From positions 99,816 through 163,815 of the forward strand of contig NZ_CP098516.1 of NCBI RefSeq assembly GCF_023703775.1: a stretch of DNA of 64,000 nt. Direction: 5' to 3'. This document shows, one piece after another, positions 35,667 to 45,200 of this stretch. Numbering within the stretch: the first letter of the stretch is position 1; each line of letters starts with the position of its first letter. The notes beneath the pieces were generated by a model. The model did not search any database. It worked only from the letters and a program-made list of their open reading frames with translations, and was not told where the DNA came from. The DNA is from Haloplanus sp. GDY1. Its GTDB lineage: Archaea > Halobacteriota > Halobacteria > Halobacteriales > Haloferacaceae. Made by a program: the position numbers and the translations under genes.

Positions 35667-37250
35667 ATGTCCACCGACTCCACCACCACCACATCCGACG
35701 CCGAATCGCTCGCCCAGTCAGCGGCCGAGAACGAGAACAAGGACGCAAACCGAACCGACGGCGACGTCGACGCTGACGCCGATGCTGCGCTAACCGATCC
35801 TCCAGCCGTCGACCTCGCCGATCTCCTCACCCAAGAGACGGACATCAGATTCGCCGGCCTCACCGAGACCGACGACGGGACGTATTCCGACGAAATCCCA
35901 CCGGAAACCCGGTGTCTCACCGATACGCCCCGCTCGTTCAAGCAGGCCATTCGCGTGCTGCCGAAGGCTAGCCCGGGCGAACTCTGGGCGACCAACGATT
36001 TCGTCGAGACGAGCGGCCGCGTCGATACCACCGCCATCCGCGATGTGCATGGTCTCGATGTCGACGCACTCGAAGCCACCACAGGTCGCTCACTCGAGGA
36101 CCTCGCCGCCGCGAGTGACGCCTCCGCTGTCGTCCAGATCATAGACCACAAGGACATCGTCGACGACCGCCGAAAGGCGCTGAACGCCCTCGGCTACGAC
36201 GTCAAGTTCCGATGGCAGATCGCCAGCGACTCCTACAGCATCATCAACCCCCAGGAGGCATATCTCCCCATCATCAGCGCGCTCCAGCAACGCGGCGAGA
36301 CCGACGCCTTCGGCTGGGTGTCCTACCGCGACTGGGGCGGCCTGCTCAAGATGGTCGTCATCTGTCCCAGTCTCCGCCACGTCGTCTCTGGTGAACAGGC
36401 AGACCTCGAGGACGCCGTCGACGAAGACGGCATCACGACCGTCGCCAGCGCCGCTCAGGACCAGTCAGATGCGAGTGATTGCGACGGTAGAGACTCAGAA
36501 ACCGACACTCTAGAGACCGTCGTCTACGGTGGCTTCCAGACTGGCTACGACTTCCGAGGCACACAGACACTCTGGGCGCGCCCGATCCTCTTCTTCCCCG
36601 ACTCGGGAACAGTTCTTCCCGATATGGGAGAGCGCTACACGCGACGTCACTACGGGCAGGCGACGAACGATGTCCACGAGCGCAAACAGGGGCGGGTCCC
36701 GATTAGCGAGTGGTGGCGGAACATCTACGACGACATCGACACGCGGATGGTCGAGGTCGATACTGCTATCCGCCGGACGCGGGCCATCGCCTACGACTTC
36801 GACGACCTCCCGTTCACGCTCGAAGACTGCTACTCCTATTGGGGAGTCGCGTTTAAATATGCAGAGCGGGCTGCTGATCGCGCAACTTCAATCGCCATGC
36901 CCTCGACCCGTCCAACTGTGTTCAACATCCAACTCTCCTTGCTGATTGCGCTCCTCGAGGAATACGACGGGTCGATGGCGTCGAACTCCTACCAGGCATA
37001 CCTCGAGGTCGCCGGAGAACTGTTCAGGAAGCCGGCGATGATGATTCAACTCGCGATGCAGGAACACGACAAGCAGACGGACGACGACACCGAGCGCGTG
37101 CTCCCCGAGAATCAACAGACACTCTCCGATGCTCTTGCGGACATCGTCGACATCCCTGGCATCAGCGTCGATACCGAGGTCGATCTCAGCGACCAGCAAG
37201 CACAGCGGGTTCATGATCGCCTCCAGCAGCGCCTCGGAAATGGGGTGTAG
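35667..37250 (+). CDS. Large unknown protein of haloarchaeal plasmids
   Basis: A 527-aa protein. I chose ATG 35667, where the typical acidic N-terminus begins, over a start 179 codons upstream. After ~60 disordered residues come alpha/beta segments including FKQAIRVLPKASPGELWATN, FRWQIASDSYSIINPQEAYL and YGGFQTGYDFRGTQTLWARP, then helices (FNIQLSLLIALLEEY). The middle loosely recalls phage/plasmid DUF932-type proteins (a nearby HVVSGEQ, then FRGTQTLW), but I am not confident. Function unknown. Confidence 0.55.
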   Translation: MSTDSTTTTSDAESLAQSAAENENKDANRTDGDVDADADAALTDPPAVDLADLLTQETDIRFAGLTETDDGTYSDEIPPETRCLTDTPRSFKQAIRVLPKASPGELWATNDFVETSGRVDTTAIRDVHGLDVDALEATTGRSLEDLAAASDASAVVQIIDHKDIVDDRRKALNALGYDVKFRWQIASDSYSIINPQEAYLPIISALQQRGETDAFGWVSYRDWGGLLKMVVICPSLRHVVSGEQADLEDAVDEDGITTVASAAQDQSDASDCDGRDSETDTLETVVYGGFQTGYDFRGTQTLWARPILFFPDSGTVLPDMGERYTRRHYGQATNDVHERKQGRVPISEWWRNIYDDIDTRMVEVDTAIRRTRAIAYDFDDLPFTLEDCYSYWGVAFKYAERAADRATSIAMPSTRPTVFNIQLSLLIALLEEYDGSMASNSYQAYLEVAGELFRKPAMMIQLAMQEHDKQTDDDTERVLPENQQTLSDALADIVDIPGISVDTEVDLSDQQAQRVHDRLQQRLGNGV

Positions 37251-37317
37251 CCCCCTGTGAATATGACCTGGCTCATCCACCGATAGTGTTTTTAAGATTC
37301 CGCGTATATTGAAAAGC

Positions 37318-37905
37318 ATGGCCGAATCTGCTGTCTCGCACTCACACCCCCTCGATACGATGCTGGCCGTCTCCGATGTGATTCAGAATAACCGGCTCGC
37401 ACAACTCTACACTCGTGTCCTCGACCTCGATGCTCCGACTGTCGAAGAACTGGCCGAGGGTCTCGAGAGTTCGACGACGACCGTCTACGATGACGTGAAG
37501 CACCTCGTAGAGATCGGGCTGCTGGAGCGTGTGACGGAGACGCAGCCGCATCGATATCGAGCGAGTCGAGTCGATATGACGATTCAGGCCGATGGGGAGA
37601 CGTTCCAAATCACTCCGACTCTCTTGGTCGCGCTCGCGGAACGCCAGTCGAACGAGAACATCAACCTCTACATTGACCGGCATGGTGTCAGCGGGCTCGC
37701 AACCGCCATCGAGTACGCTCGGGCGTACGCCCAATCCAAAATGAATGCCCGAATCATGGCTCGTGAACAGGAAATTCCCGTTCTCGAAGCAGAGACCATC
37801 CTTCAGGAGCTTCAAGAGATCATTCTGGACGCAGAGCCCGATATCTCGACGAGTCTCGATATTGACGAGCTTGACGCTGCCGTCGATGACCGCCTCGACG
37901 AATAA
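37318..37905 (+). CDS. Winged-helix protein, probable antitoxin/regulator of PIN gene
   Basis: A 195-aa protein with an N-terminal winged helix (APTVEELAEGLESSTTTVYD, then LVEIGLLERVT, then the wing PHRYRASRVDM) and a helical C-terminus (TAIEYARAYAQSKMNARIMA). TTTTTAAG lies ~22-29 bp before ATG 37318, suggesting a leaderless transcript with its own promoter, in contrast to the surrounding leader-bearing genes. It ends five bp before a PIN-domain gene; this arrangement matches archaeal winged-helix/PIN toxin-antitoxin pairs. Confidence 0.75.
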   Translation: MAESAVSHSHPLDTMLAVSDVIQNNRLAQLYTRVLDLDAPTVEELAEGLESSTTTVYDDVKHLVEIGLLERVTETQPHRYRASRVDMTIQADGETFQITPTLLVALAERQSNENINLYIDRHGVSGLATAIEYARAYAQSKMNARIMAREQEIPVLEAETILQELQEIILDAEPDISTSLDIDELDAAVDDRLDE

Positions 37906-37910
37906 TATCC

Positions 37911-38444
37911 GTGTCAGCGCAACTATTCCCGTCCGTCGAGAGCCACATCATCGATGCAAACCTCTTCATCCGGTTCGAGCGCCACGATACTGTCGACCTC
38001 CTCGAGCGCGCTGTCACAGAACATGATGTCGTCCTCCTCTTGCCCACGCGAGTATACGAAGAACTCACACCGGACTCGTATCCCTACGGAATTCCCCCCG
38101 TAGAGGCTGCCATCGACGCCGGCTGGGTGCAGGTTCTTGAGGAAGTCGACTACTCCAACCCGGTCGTCTCAGCCACGATGGATATGGTTCGCCAGTATAT
38201 CTCCGTCGCCACTGACCGGCCCGAACACACGATTGAGCAAGCAGATGCAGAAGTAGGTGGTGCAGCAGCAACACTCCTCGAACACGGGCAGACAGAATCG
38301 ATCGCCATCTACACGAACGACATCCCGGCATTCCGTGGGATCGAGCGCGCTCTCTCCCAGCATGGCCACGAGGATTCAGTTCAACTCGTCAAGGCATTCA
38401 ACTTCGTGGAGTCTGTCGAAACCCGATATCAGTTCCAGGGCTGA
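37911..38444 (+). CDS. PIN-domain protein, probable toxin
   Basis: A 177-aa protein starting at GTG 37911. PIN-like landmarks: first strand with Asp (HIIDANLFIRFE), Glu-containing helix (TRVYEELTPDSY), a central acidic motif (EQADAEVGGAAATLLEHG) and TNDIPAFRGIERAL near the end, with the T-N-D triad. PIN domains are Mg-dependent ribonucleases. Paired with the upstream winged-helix gene it looks like an addiction or defence module of the element. The winged-helix partner replaces the usual small VapB-type antitoxin. Following 38445-38603 holds no gene. Confidence 0.78.
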   Translation: MSAQLFPSVESHIIDANLFIRFERHDTVDLLERAVTEHDVVLLLPTRVYEELTPDSYPYGIPPVEAAIDAGWVQVLEEVDYSNPVVSATMDMVRQYISVATDRPEHTIEQADAEVGGAAATLLEHGQTESIAIYTNDIPAFRGIERALSQHGHEDSVQLVKAFNFVESVETRYQFQG

Positions 38445-38603
38445 TATCCGCCCATCCTTCAGGGTGTCAGAGTCACCTCACCGCCCGAAAAGCACCGGAA
38501 CCAATACAGCGCTGATTCTCGCGACGAGATTGAGGCGATGTCCTCTCTGGCGTAAACAACGGCGAGAATATTCCAGCATCCAATTCTGAAATTCTGAGAC
38601 TCA

Positions 38604-38632
38604 TTTATCGCTCCCTCAGGAGGTGAGGGAGC
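38604..38632 (+). promoter_or_regulatory. Structured leader with SD-like loop (copy 11)
   Basis: TTTATC then a perfect 9-bp stem GCTCCCTCA/TGAGGGAGC whose loop is GGAGG, 30 bp before ATG 38663. It is the clearest member in which a ribosome-binding-type string is presented by the hairpin. Confidence 0.75.
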
Positions 38633-38662
38633 AGACCGAGTCCGCTCCACCACCACGAACTC

Positions 38663-40270
38663 ATGACCGCAACATCCACAGGGAGTAGCGATGCAAGTAG
38701 CACTGACAGCCAGGTCGTCCTCTCACATCTTGTGAACCGACTTCTCCAGCGCGAAGGCGGTAACATTCCCGTCGAACGCGTCACGCTCCGCGTCTCCGAC
38801 TACGTCGACCTCTCCGACCAAGACGCCGCCGACCTCATCGATGACGGCGCGGACGCAGGCATCTATACGCTCGACCGCTCGCAGAGCGGGAGCTCCACCA
38901 TCGTCGGCGTCTCACCACAAGGACCCGAACCCCCAGTTATTACCGACGCCTTCGGCGAACTCCAACGTGACGAAGGCACGGACTTCCGCGTCATTAGCGT
39001 CGTCACCGACTCGATCAACGACGCACTCCACGACGCCGGCTACGACGACTTCACCATACTTGCCAACGCCAGCACTGCCGACATCGCTGGACTCACGGGG
39101 ACACTCACCGAGAGTCGTGCCGAGAACCTCCTCAAAGAAGCCCAGCGACACGTTCCCGTCGGCTATCGCCTCGCACAGCGGGCAGCCGCCTACTACAGCC
39201 AGCGGAGTAACCCCGACACCGGCCTCGGGGAAGCTCGCGTCACCGACCTCTCGCTCGTCACCGAATCCGTCGGCGAACCTCGATATCTCGCAGAGGGCTG
39301 GGAGCCCGATGACGAACGCGGGATGTACGTCTCCAACATCGGACGGAACGCCGGGAATCCCGTCCCGACCGGCCTTCACATTCTCGACAATCCCGACCAT
39401 CCAGGTGTGCCGAAGGCCGCGACCCATCCCGACGCGAGCTACGACGCCCTCCCCGTCGACGAACACGGCAAGGTCATCCCGCCCGCAGTTCCCATCGACC
39501 CACGCCTCCAGCTCCCGCTCGACGAGCTCATCGCGAAGAAGCTCGCCCGTGGCCTCGTGCCCATTCGCGTCGTCGGCCCGCGTGGATCGGGGAAGAACTA
39601 CCTGCTGAAGTACCTCTGCCACCAGACGAACCGTGGCTACCAGTCTATCGACGTCGACCGAGCCACTGAACCCGAGGACCTCTTCGGACCGCTCGTCCCC
39701 GACGGCGATGTCATCGTGCCCCGCAACGGCGCCGTCAAACAGGGTCTCCTGAACGGCGATACCATCGTCATCAACGAGTTCCCCGTTATGCAGGCTGGGG
39801 CGGCGATCGCACTCCACCGCCTGCTGAACGAGGGGACGCTTCTCGTCAAATCCCACGGCGAACTCGTCGAACCACACCCCTCGTCCCGGCTCGTCATCAC
39901 GATGAACCCGCCGACCCGCGAGTATCGCGACTCCGAACCAATGAACTCCGCCACTCGAGGTCGGTTCCGCGCCTTCGAGCAGCCCTACATCCAGGATGTC
40001 GAGGAAGAAGTCGAGACGCTAGACCGCCAAGTGAACAGTACGGATGTCGTCGTGGATCGCCCGACGCTTCGGAAGATCGTCCAGTTCGCCCACCAGACTC
40101 GACAGAACGAGTCCTGGCCGACGCTCTCGACGCGGAATCTCACCATCCTCTGTGAGCACATCGAGGACGGTGCCTCTCCGAAGGCAGCGACGAAGAACGA
40201 ACTCTGGGCGGTCGCCGAACCAAATCAGTATCCTGAGGATGCCTATGAGACACTCAACGACTACCTCTGA
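38663..40270 (+). CDS. MoxR/CbbQ-type AAA+ ATPase
   Basis: A 535-aa protein. The AAA+ core occupies ~300-500: Walker A (VGPRGSGKNYLLKYL), Walker B-type strand (DTIVINEFPVMQAG), sensor 1 (RLVITMNPPTREY) and an arginine-containing motif (NSATRGRFRAFEQP). MoxR-class ATPases act with VWA-domain partners as metal chaperones or remodelling chaperones. The first ~290 residues are an unrecognised helical extension. The partner VWA gene is at 45201, after an intervening minus-strand island, and a SWIM gene follows at 48092. Structured leader copy 11 precedes the start. Confidence 0.88.
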   Translation: MTATSTGSSDASSTDSQVVLSHLVNRLLQREGGNIPVERVTLRVSDYVDLSDQDAADLIDDGADAGIYTLDRSQSGSSTIVGVSPQGPEPPVITDAFGELQRDEGTDFRVISVVTDSINDALHDAGYDDFTILANASTADIAGLTGTLTESRAENLLKEAQRHVPVGYRLAQRAAAYYSQRSNPDTGLGEARVTDLSLVTESVGEPRYLAEGWEPDDERGMYVSNIGRNAGNPVPTGLHILDNPDHPGVPKAATHPDASYDALPVDEHGKVIPPAVPIDPRLQLPLDELIAKKLARGLVPIRVVGPRGSGKNYLLKYLCHQTNRGYQSIDVDRATEPEDLFGPLVPDGDVIVPRNGAVKQGLLNGDTIVINEFPVMQAGAAIALHRLLNEGTLLVKSHGELVEPHPSSRLVITMNPPTREYRDSEPMNSATRGRFRAFEQPYIQDVEEEVETLDRQVNSTDVVVDRPTLRKIVQFAHQTRQNESWPTLSTRNLTILCEHIEDGASPKAATKNELWAVAEPNQYPEDAYETLNDYL

Positions 40271-40300
40271 GACCAAACAGGAATTATACTGCGGAGCGGA

Positions 40301-41947
40301 TTACTGATGGGTATACTCTCGATACTCTCCCGCTAATCTTCCCGATGACTCTTGCTCAGTGGCCATGTCGTGCAATAGGAGATTATCCGTATTCCATTGG
40401 AGGAGCTGTTCGTGAATTGTCTCCACAGCGAGATTCGCGAGCGACGTGTGTTCCTTCATCTGCATGAGACGGGGTAGTCCAGCAATATACAGACAGAGAC
40501 CATTATCTGCGTTCCGCTGGAATATCTCGACTATCCTGTCCCGCGTGTCGGTCGGGTCCTGTACGAGAAGATCCGTGAGTGTGGCTTCACGGAATCGTGA
40601 CTGAGAGGGCTCATCTCTCTCACGCGCCCACGCATCGGCGATGGATTCTGGTGAGACCGGATCATCCTCGTCGATGACGGCGACATCCCCCGCAGACGCG
40701 AAGCGAACGGTTCGCCAGGCACTCTTACTGAATGGAAGTTCTTGGTCGGTGTAGAAGTTCGAGTGTTGAATGTCCCGATCATCGATGAGGGCTCTGATCG
40801 ATGAAGCGGTGAGTTGCTGGCCCTCGTCACTGCCAGTCTGTGCTTTGACAGCGGCTTCAATGAATACGTCCTCGATATCAGCGCCCGTGAATCCATCCGT
40901 CAACTCACTGAGTTCCGAGAGCAGCCTAGACCTGGTTGGATGCTTGGCTACCTCTTGGAGATCCGTCTGGAGATGCTCGGGATTTCGTCGACGGATCTGT
41001 TCGACGTAATGGTGAATAATCGCTTGACGCTGTTTGTCGTCCGGACGTGGGAACGAGATGGGTTGGTTTCCGAGCCGACCAGGGCGAAGTAGTGCGGGAT
41101 CGAGAACCTCTGCGAGGTTCGTCGATGCGATGACTTTCGGCGCGTCCTCAGTCTTCGCGTCGACCCCGTCGAGCAGGACCAAGAGTTGAGCGACAAGCTG
41201 TGCGCTGTGTTCCTGTGACGCCTCGCTTCGACTACGAGCGATCGCGTCGATCTCGTCTATGTAAAGGACGTTCGAGTCGGTGTTTTGGGCTTCGTCGAAC
41301 TTCTTCCGGAGTAGCCGCTCGGACTCGCCCACCCACTTGCTGAGGATCTCTGGCCCGGAAATCGTCACTGGCATCGCGTTATACTCCTCTTGGCAGGTCT
41401 CGATGACGAGTTCCGTCTTCCCCGTCCCTGGCGGCCCCTCGAGGAGTATGCCGGTCCGATCCGCTAGTCCCCATTCGGCGTTCGACATCCGGAGGAACTC
41501 TTGGAGGTCGTGCTTCTGTCTGTCGAGTCCGGCCACTCTCCCAGCAGCCACCGACTGCACTGCGTCGTGCGCGACGAGTTCTCTAAACTCACCCGCCGTA
41601 AGGCTGATTGAATCTGTCATCCAGTCCAAGATGTCATCATCGGGTGGCAGTTCGAGAATGAGTTGTGTCCGGAGCTCGGCTGAATGCTCACCAGCCTCCG
41701 TGTATTCATACCGTCTCCAACACTCGCGTTCCAGGTCCCCTGTGTCGTTGGTTACGAGATGGTAATGCTCGGTTGGGTTCCCACCGTCGTCGCGTGTGAA
41801 GGTGTATGTGTCGTCGTCAGAGTGGTTTAGCTGGTCCGGTGCCAGCCACCCGCGTTCGTCCTGTAACGAGAGATGAGCCTCCCCGAGCGAGGAATCAGTG
41901 AGTTGTGCGAGTAACCACGTGCCGAACGTCTCATCAGTCATTGTCAT
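40301..41947 (-). CDS. Cdc48/FtsH-type AAA ATPase of three-gene island
   Basis: A 548-aa protein. The classical AAA module lies at ~155-380: Walker A (LLEGPPGTGKTELV), pore-loop-like KWVGESE, Walker B (NVLYIDEIDAIARS), and SRH with arginine finger (LRPGRLGNQ). The N-terminal ~150 residues are acidic and unrecognised; the C-terminus is helical. It is the last gene of a minus-strand operon, and its ATG (41947, or 41941) overlaps the upstream stop. It probably remodels a protein or protein-DNA complex together with its two operon partners. Confidence 0.85.
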   Translation of the reverse strand: MTMTDETFGTWLLAQLTDSSLGEAHLSLQDERGWLAPDQLNHSDDDTYTFTRDDGGNPTEHYHLVTNDTGDLERECWRRYEYTEAGEHSAELRTQLILELPPDDDILDWMTDSISLTAGEFRELVAHDAVQSVAAGRVAGLDRQKHDLQEFLRMSNAEWGLADRTGILLEGPPGTGKTELVIETCQEEYNAMPVTISGPEILSKWVGESERLLRKKFDEAQNTDSNVLYIDEIDAIARSRSEASQEHSAQLVAQLLVLLDGVDAKTEDAPKVIASTNLAEVLDPALLRPGRLGNQPISFPRPDDKQRQAIIHHYVEQIRRRNPEHLQTDLQEVAKHPTRSRLLSELSELTDGFTGADIEDVFIEAAVKAQTGSDEGQQLTASSIRALIDDRDIQHSNFYTDQELPFSKSAWRTVRFASAGDVAVIDEDDPVSPESIADAWARERDEPSQSRFREATLTDLLVQDPTDTRDRIVEIFQRNADNGLCLYIAGLPRLMQMKEHTSLANLAVETIHEQLLQWNTDNLLLHDMATEQESSGRLAGEYREYTHQ

Positions 41948-43745
41948 AGAACGTGTCGATTAATGGCTCCACCCGCCGAATCCCAATACACCGCCCGTTC
42001 TCCAGAACGGGGACACAAAGTTCGACGGTCAAGTCATCGAACTGCGTTGCTTCAGCCTTCACAAGATCCTGCACGAGTAGTGCTTGCTCCCGTCCACGAT
42101 AGAGGATACGCGGTGGGATGACTATGTAGATCGCGTCGATCGAACTCGTGTGGTCGTGATACTTCTCGAGCGATTCAGATAGCTTCCGATACTGGAACGC
42201 CCCCTCTGAGAATCCGGTCTCGAACTCGATAACCGCCGGTAACCCTGTCTCAATCGACTCGTCGTCTTCACTGAGTAAGAACGCAGTGAGCGCGTCCTCT
42301 GCGTCGAATCGTGTCGCGTTGAAATAGATGTCCGCAACTGGTCCACCCTCCCCAAGGTCGTGTTCGCTCTCTAAAGGATTCTCCTCCAGAAGCGTCGTCC
42401 GGACGAACGTATTAAATGGCGTCTCAGGATCCATCACCTGCCAGAGTTCCCGAGCCATTCCTTCGGTGAGTATACCCTTCCAATTGTAGTGTTGGTCGCT
42501 CTCTCCGCCTTCAGTCTGCCGTTCAGTGAGTGCGACCTGCGTCCAACGACCACTCCGTAGAAGCCGTTGGAAGGCGGTGTCTGCTTGTGCGATCGTCTCC
42601 CAGGATCCTGGAATGCCATTAAACGCGTAATAGCGCGCAACCCGATCGTCGAACGTCTCCTCCTCAACTCTTGGTGTCGCGATCGAAACTGGAGCCGCCC
42701 GTAGTCGCTCGAGAACGCCCGTCACCTCCTCACTGGCCTTGGGGAGCGACGCAGAAGCGAGATATTCGACGAGACGATGAGTAAATCCGGAGAATCGAAC
42801 TGATTCCTCCCAGCGTTGCGGGACGTTGATAAGAAGATATCCGAGCCCGCCACTGTAGAGCGTCTCAACTTGGTCGACGAGATCCGGAACGATGTCGACG
42901 CCAGCATGCTCGATCGCAGGCCGTCCGTTCGTTTGCGACGGAGACCACTCATCTCCCGAGACGTCGATAGTGACGATTGACCCAGGAACGTCGGGAACTC
43001 TTAGTTCGTTTGCGACGAACTCCGCGTGCTTGACAGTCGGCTCTCCACCCCGGGATTCCGAGTACGCATCGCGAAGGGACCGCTGTAGGAATTCAAACGA
43101 CGGCACCTCTTCTGTCGCACGATGAACGATACAAACAGGTCGATCACTACTATACGGTAGACCGCCACCCCACTGGAAGACCGGGTCGAACTCTTCAAGC
43201 TCGTCCAGTAGTTGTTGACTCCCTGCTAGTGGAGTGAGCTGGGTGGTCGGCCGTGACTCGCGCCCTACTCGTTCGAGTAGCCGGGTTACAGTAATTTCCT
43301 GCCCGCCCAAGGTTTGTCCCCGGTTCGTTCGTCGGTTCTGTTTGATCGTGGTCGAGACTGGTTGTTCTGACGCCCTCTCTTTCTGCTGGGAGACCGAGAC
43401 CGTCTGCGGGGTAAGCATCGGATCTGCGAGGTTAGAAATGGATTTTGGAGTCCGAGATCTTAGGACAGGGCTACCGCTTCGCTGTAGCGATATCCGAGGC
43501 GACGAGATGTTTCCCTCCGCCTTAACTTTGGAAACCGGTCGTGGACTGACTGATTCCACTGGGTCGTTCGAGTTGTTGAGTTCAATCTGTTCGATGGCGA
43601 GTTCCATCCCTTCGTCGGATAGACTTGATTCCTCGTCCCCCTCACCACTGTCGGCTGCTGTATTCGACCTAGTGACACGAGTATATTCTTCCTCCGTCCC
43701 CTGGTCCTCAGGAACGTCTCCACGACGATCGTCTCTATCAGTCAT
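41934..43745 (-). CDS. Putative nuclease-domain protein of three-gene island
   Basis: A 603-aa protein from ATG 43745, which overlaps the upstream stop by eight bases; the frame is open 44 codons further up but that part overlaps the preceding gene. The N-terminal ~170 residues are Ser/Gln-rich. Further on, ILTEGMARELWQVMD, GPVADIYFNATRFD and LPAVIEFETGFSEG resemble the helix-Asp-strand-Glu layout of PD-(D/E)XK nucleases, although the lysine position is not standard (EFET). I therefore call a nuclease only tentatively. Overlaps with both neighbours show it works with the AAA ATPase and the 414-aa protein. Confidence 0.6.
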   Translation of the reverse strand: MTDRDDRRGDVPEDQGTEEEYTRVTRSNTAADSGEGDEESSLSDEGMELAIEQIELNNSNDPVESVSPRPVSKVKAEGNISSPRISLQRSGSPVLRSRTPKSISNLADPMLTPQTVSVSQQKERASEQPVSTTIKQNRRTNRGQTLGGQEITVTRLLERVGRESRPTTQLTPLAGSQQLLDELEEFDPVFQWGGGLPYSSDRPVCIVHRATEEVPSFEFLQRSLRDAYSESRGGEPTVKHAEFVANELRVPDVPGSIVTIDVSGDEWSPSQTNGRPAIEHAGVDIVPDLVDQVETLYSGGLGYLLINVPQRWEESVRFSGFTHRLVEYLASASLPKASEEVTGVLERLRAAPVSIATPRVEEETFDDRVARYYAFNGIPGSWETIAQADTAFQRLLRSGRWTQVALTERQTEGGESDQHYNWKGILTEGMARELWQVMDPETPFNTFVRTTLLEENPLESEHDLGEGGPVADIYFNATRFDAEDALTAFLLSEDDESIETGLPAVIEFETGFSEGAFQYRKLSESLEKYHDHTSSIDAIYIVIPPRILYRGREQALLVQDLVKAEATQFDDLTVELCVPVLENGRCIGIRRVEPLIDTFYDND

Positions 43746-44982
43746 TCTCCGCAGTATGCCCGTGCTCCGAGAGTAATTGGAGAATCTGATTTCGAGCAGC
43801 TGAATCTGTCCCGTATTTACTCTGATGAGTAAAGACTGGTTGATCGTTTTCAATCCATAATGGCATACGGAACACATATCTCGCGAACCGAAATTGTTCT
43901 CCCTGATCGAGGTTCGTTTGCTTCTTTACTGCCTGGAGCCAGCGCTGTCCCCCGTGAATTCGTTCATTACCTTCCGCCCATGACTGATAGAAGAGATACT
44001 GAAGCGGAGAGAGCTTGTCTTTATCTTGAGGAGCATCGATCGAGAGGTCGAACGGAGCATCAGTGTTGAGCAGCTTGACGAGATTATCGCGGCACTTCTC
44101 GTCTAGGACCTGCTCGTCCTCCTGCTCATCTGTAACAATCTCGAGTTTCACTAATCGCTGCTGTTCATTATCGTCTAAAGCCCCTTGCGCGTGGCGCCAC
44201 TCAACACCGACATTTACACGTAGGAGTGCGGTGAGAGTTGGTTCTGCCGGTGGACAGAGGCTGATCACTCGCTGTACCCATTCCCCGGCAGCGTTTGTCG
44301 TTGCGACACTCGCGTCTGGTAATTCGAAGAACTGATCCGGCATACTGTACGCATCCGGGTCGGCGTTGGATTCCTCCGCGAAGGTGGCCGGATCGTCATC
44401 TAAGATCTCGGTGAGCTTACTCTCAAGGCTCACAAGTGCATCGAGCGTATCTCGAAACGTTGTGGCACCGGTCAGTTCGATCGATTCAATATAGGTCGAT
44501 TCGCGGGGATACTCTTCGAATTGATCAAGCGTGCTGGACTCGAGGTGAAGTGCGGAAGTTTGCTCGCTATTGACCGTCCATTCGAATTCCGACAGCCACC
44601 ACGGCAACCGGTTTGCATCACCCTCAACGGAGCCAACGAGTCCCCCGTGTGCATCCTCGATCTCCGCGTACGTCCGCTCGGTGCCAACGATCCCGAGTTT
44701 CTGTTCGAGGTCTTCGACGACCTCACGCTGAAATTGGTCGCCCGACGGGAGTGCGTTGAGCTTGACGACGAGCTGCTTGAGGTATCCATCGTCAAGCCAC
44801 TCGAATAACGACTGCGTCGATGGTGACTGAGACACGGTGGTCTCAACACAAAGAATATTGAAATAGATTAGCCATCGGTTCTTGTGGGAATCAACCGCTA
44901 CTTCTAGAAGATTGAGACCCGATACGTAGACATCAGGGGGAGGGGTAATCCAGCCGACCCTATCATCAAAACGCAGTGGCAT
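43738..44982 (-). CDS. Unknown partner protein, first gene of three-gene island
   Basis: A 414-aa protein without a recognisable domain. Segments include a strand-rich N-terminus (DDRVGWITPPPDVYVSGLNL) and a helical middle (LDALVSLESKLTEILDD). The frame overlaps the downstream ATG by eight bases. As promoter-proximal gene of a compact AAA/nuclease-like operon it may be the sensor or target-binding component (inference). The island is divergent from the VWA gene at 45201 and has no structured leader. The interval 44983-45153 contains no gene. Confidence 0.6.
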   Translation of the reverse strand: MPLRFDDRVGWITPPPDVYVSGLNLLEVAVDSHKNRWLIYFNILCVETTVSQSPSTQSLFEWLDDGYLKQLVVKLNALPSGDQFQREVVEDLEQKLGIVGTERTYAEIEDAHGGLVGSVEGDANRLPWWLSEFEWTVNSEQTSALHLESSTLDQFEEYPRESTYIESIELTGATTFRDTLDALVSLESKLTEILDDDPATFAEESNADPDAYSMPDQFFELPDASVATTNAAGEWVQRVISLCPPAEPTLTALLRVNVGVEWRHAQGALDDNEQQRLVKLEIVTDEQEDEQVLDEKCRDNLVKLLNTDAPFDLSIDAPQDKDKLSPLQYLFYQSWAEGNERIHGGQRWLQAVKKQTNLDQGEQFRFARYVFRMPLWIENDQPVFTHQSKYGTDSAARNQILQLLSEHGHTAEND

Positions 44983-45153
44983 AAGTGCGGAACGCAGTAG
45001 TCAGCCGTCTTGATATGACGGTGGGTTCTCTATATTTGCAGAAGTATCTAACATTAAGCCAGCCACCACTCATCAATAACCCCCAGTCCGACGGCGCCTA
45101 CGGATACGTCCGTAGTAAGACTTCGAACAACGGGTTGTAATTTATTTTGACCG

Positions 45154-45183
45154 GTTTGTACACCCCTCCACGGTGAGGGCGTC
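45154..45183 (+). promoter_or_regulatory. Structured leader, GTTTGT class (copy 12)
   Basis: GTTTGT, then AC-A-CCCCTC paired with GAGGG-C-GT, 17 bp before the VWA gene (ATG 45201). Confidence 0.65.
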
Positions 45184-45200
45184 CAGAACTCCAATTCACC

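Noticed and set aside
40271..45153. Flanking direct repeats of the three-gene island
   Set aside because: Short resemblances between 40288 and 44980 have too many mismatches to claim target duplications or attachment sites.
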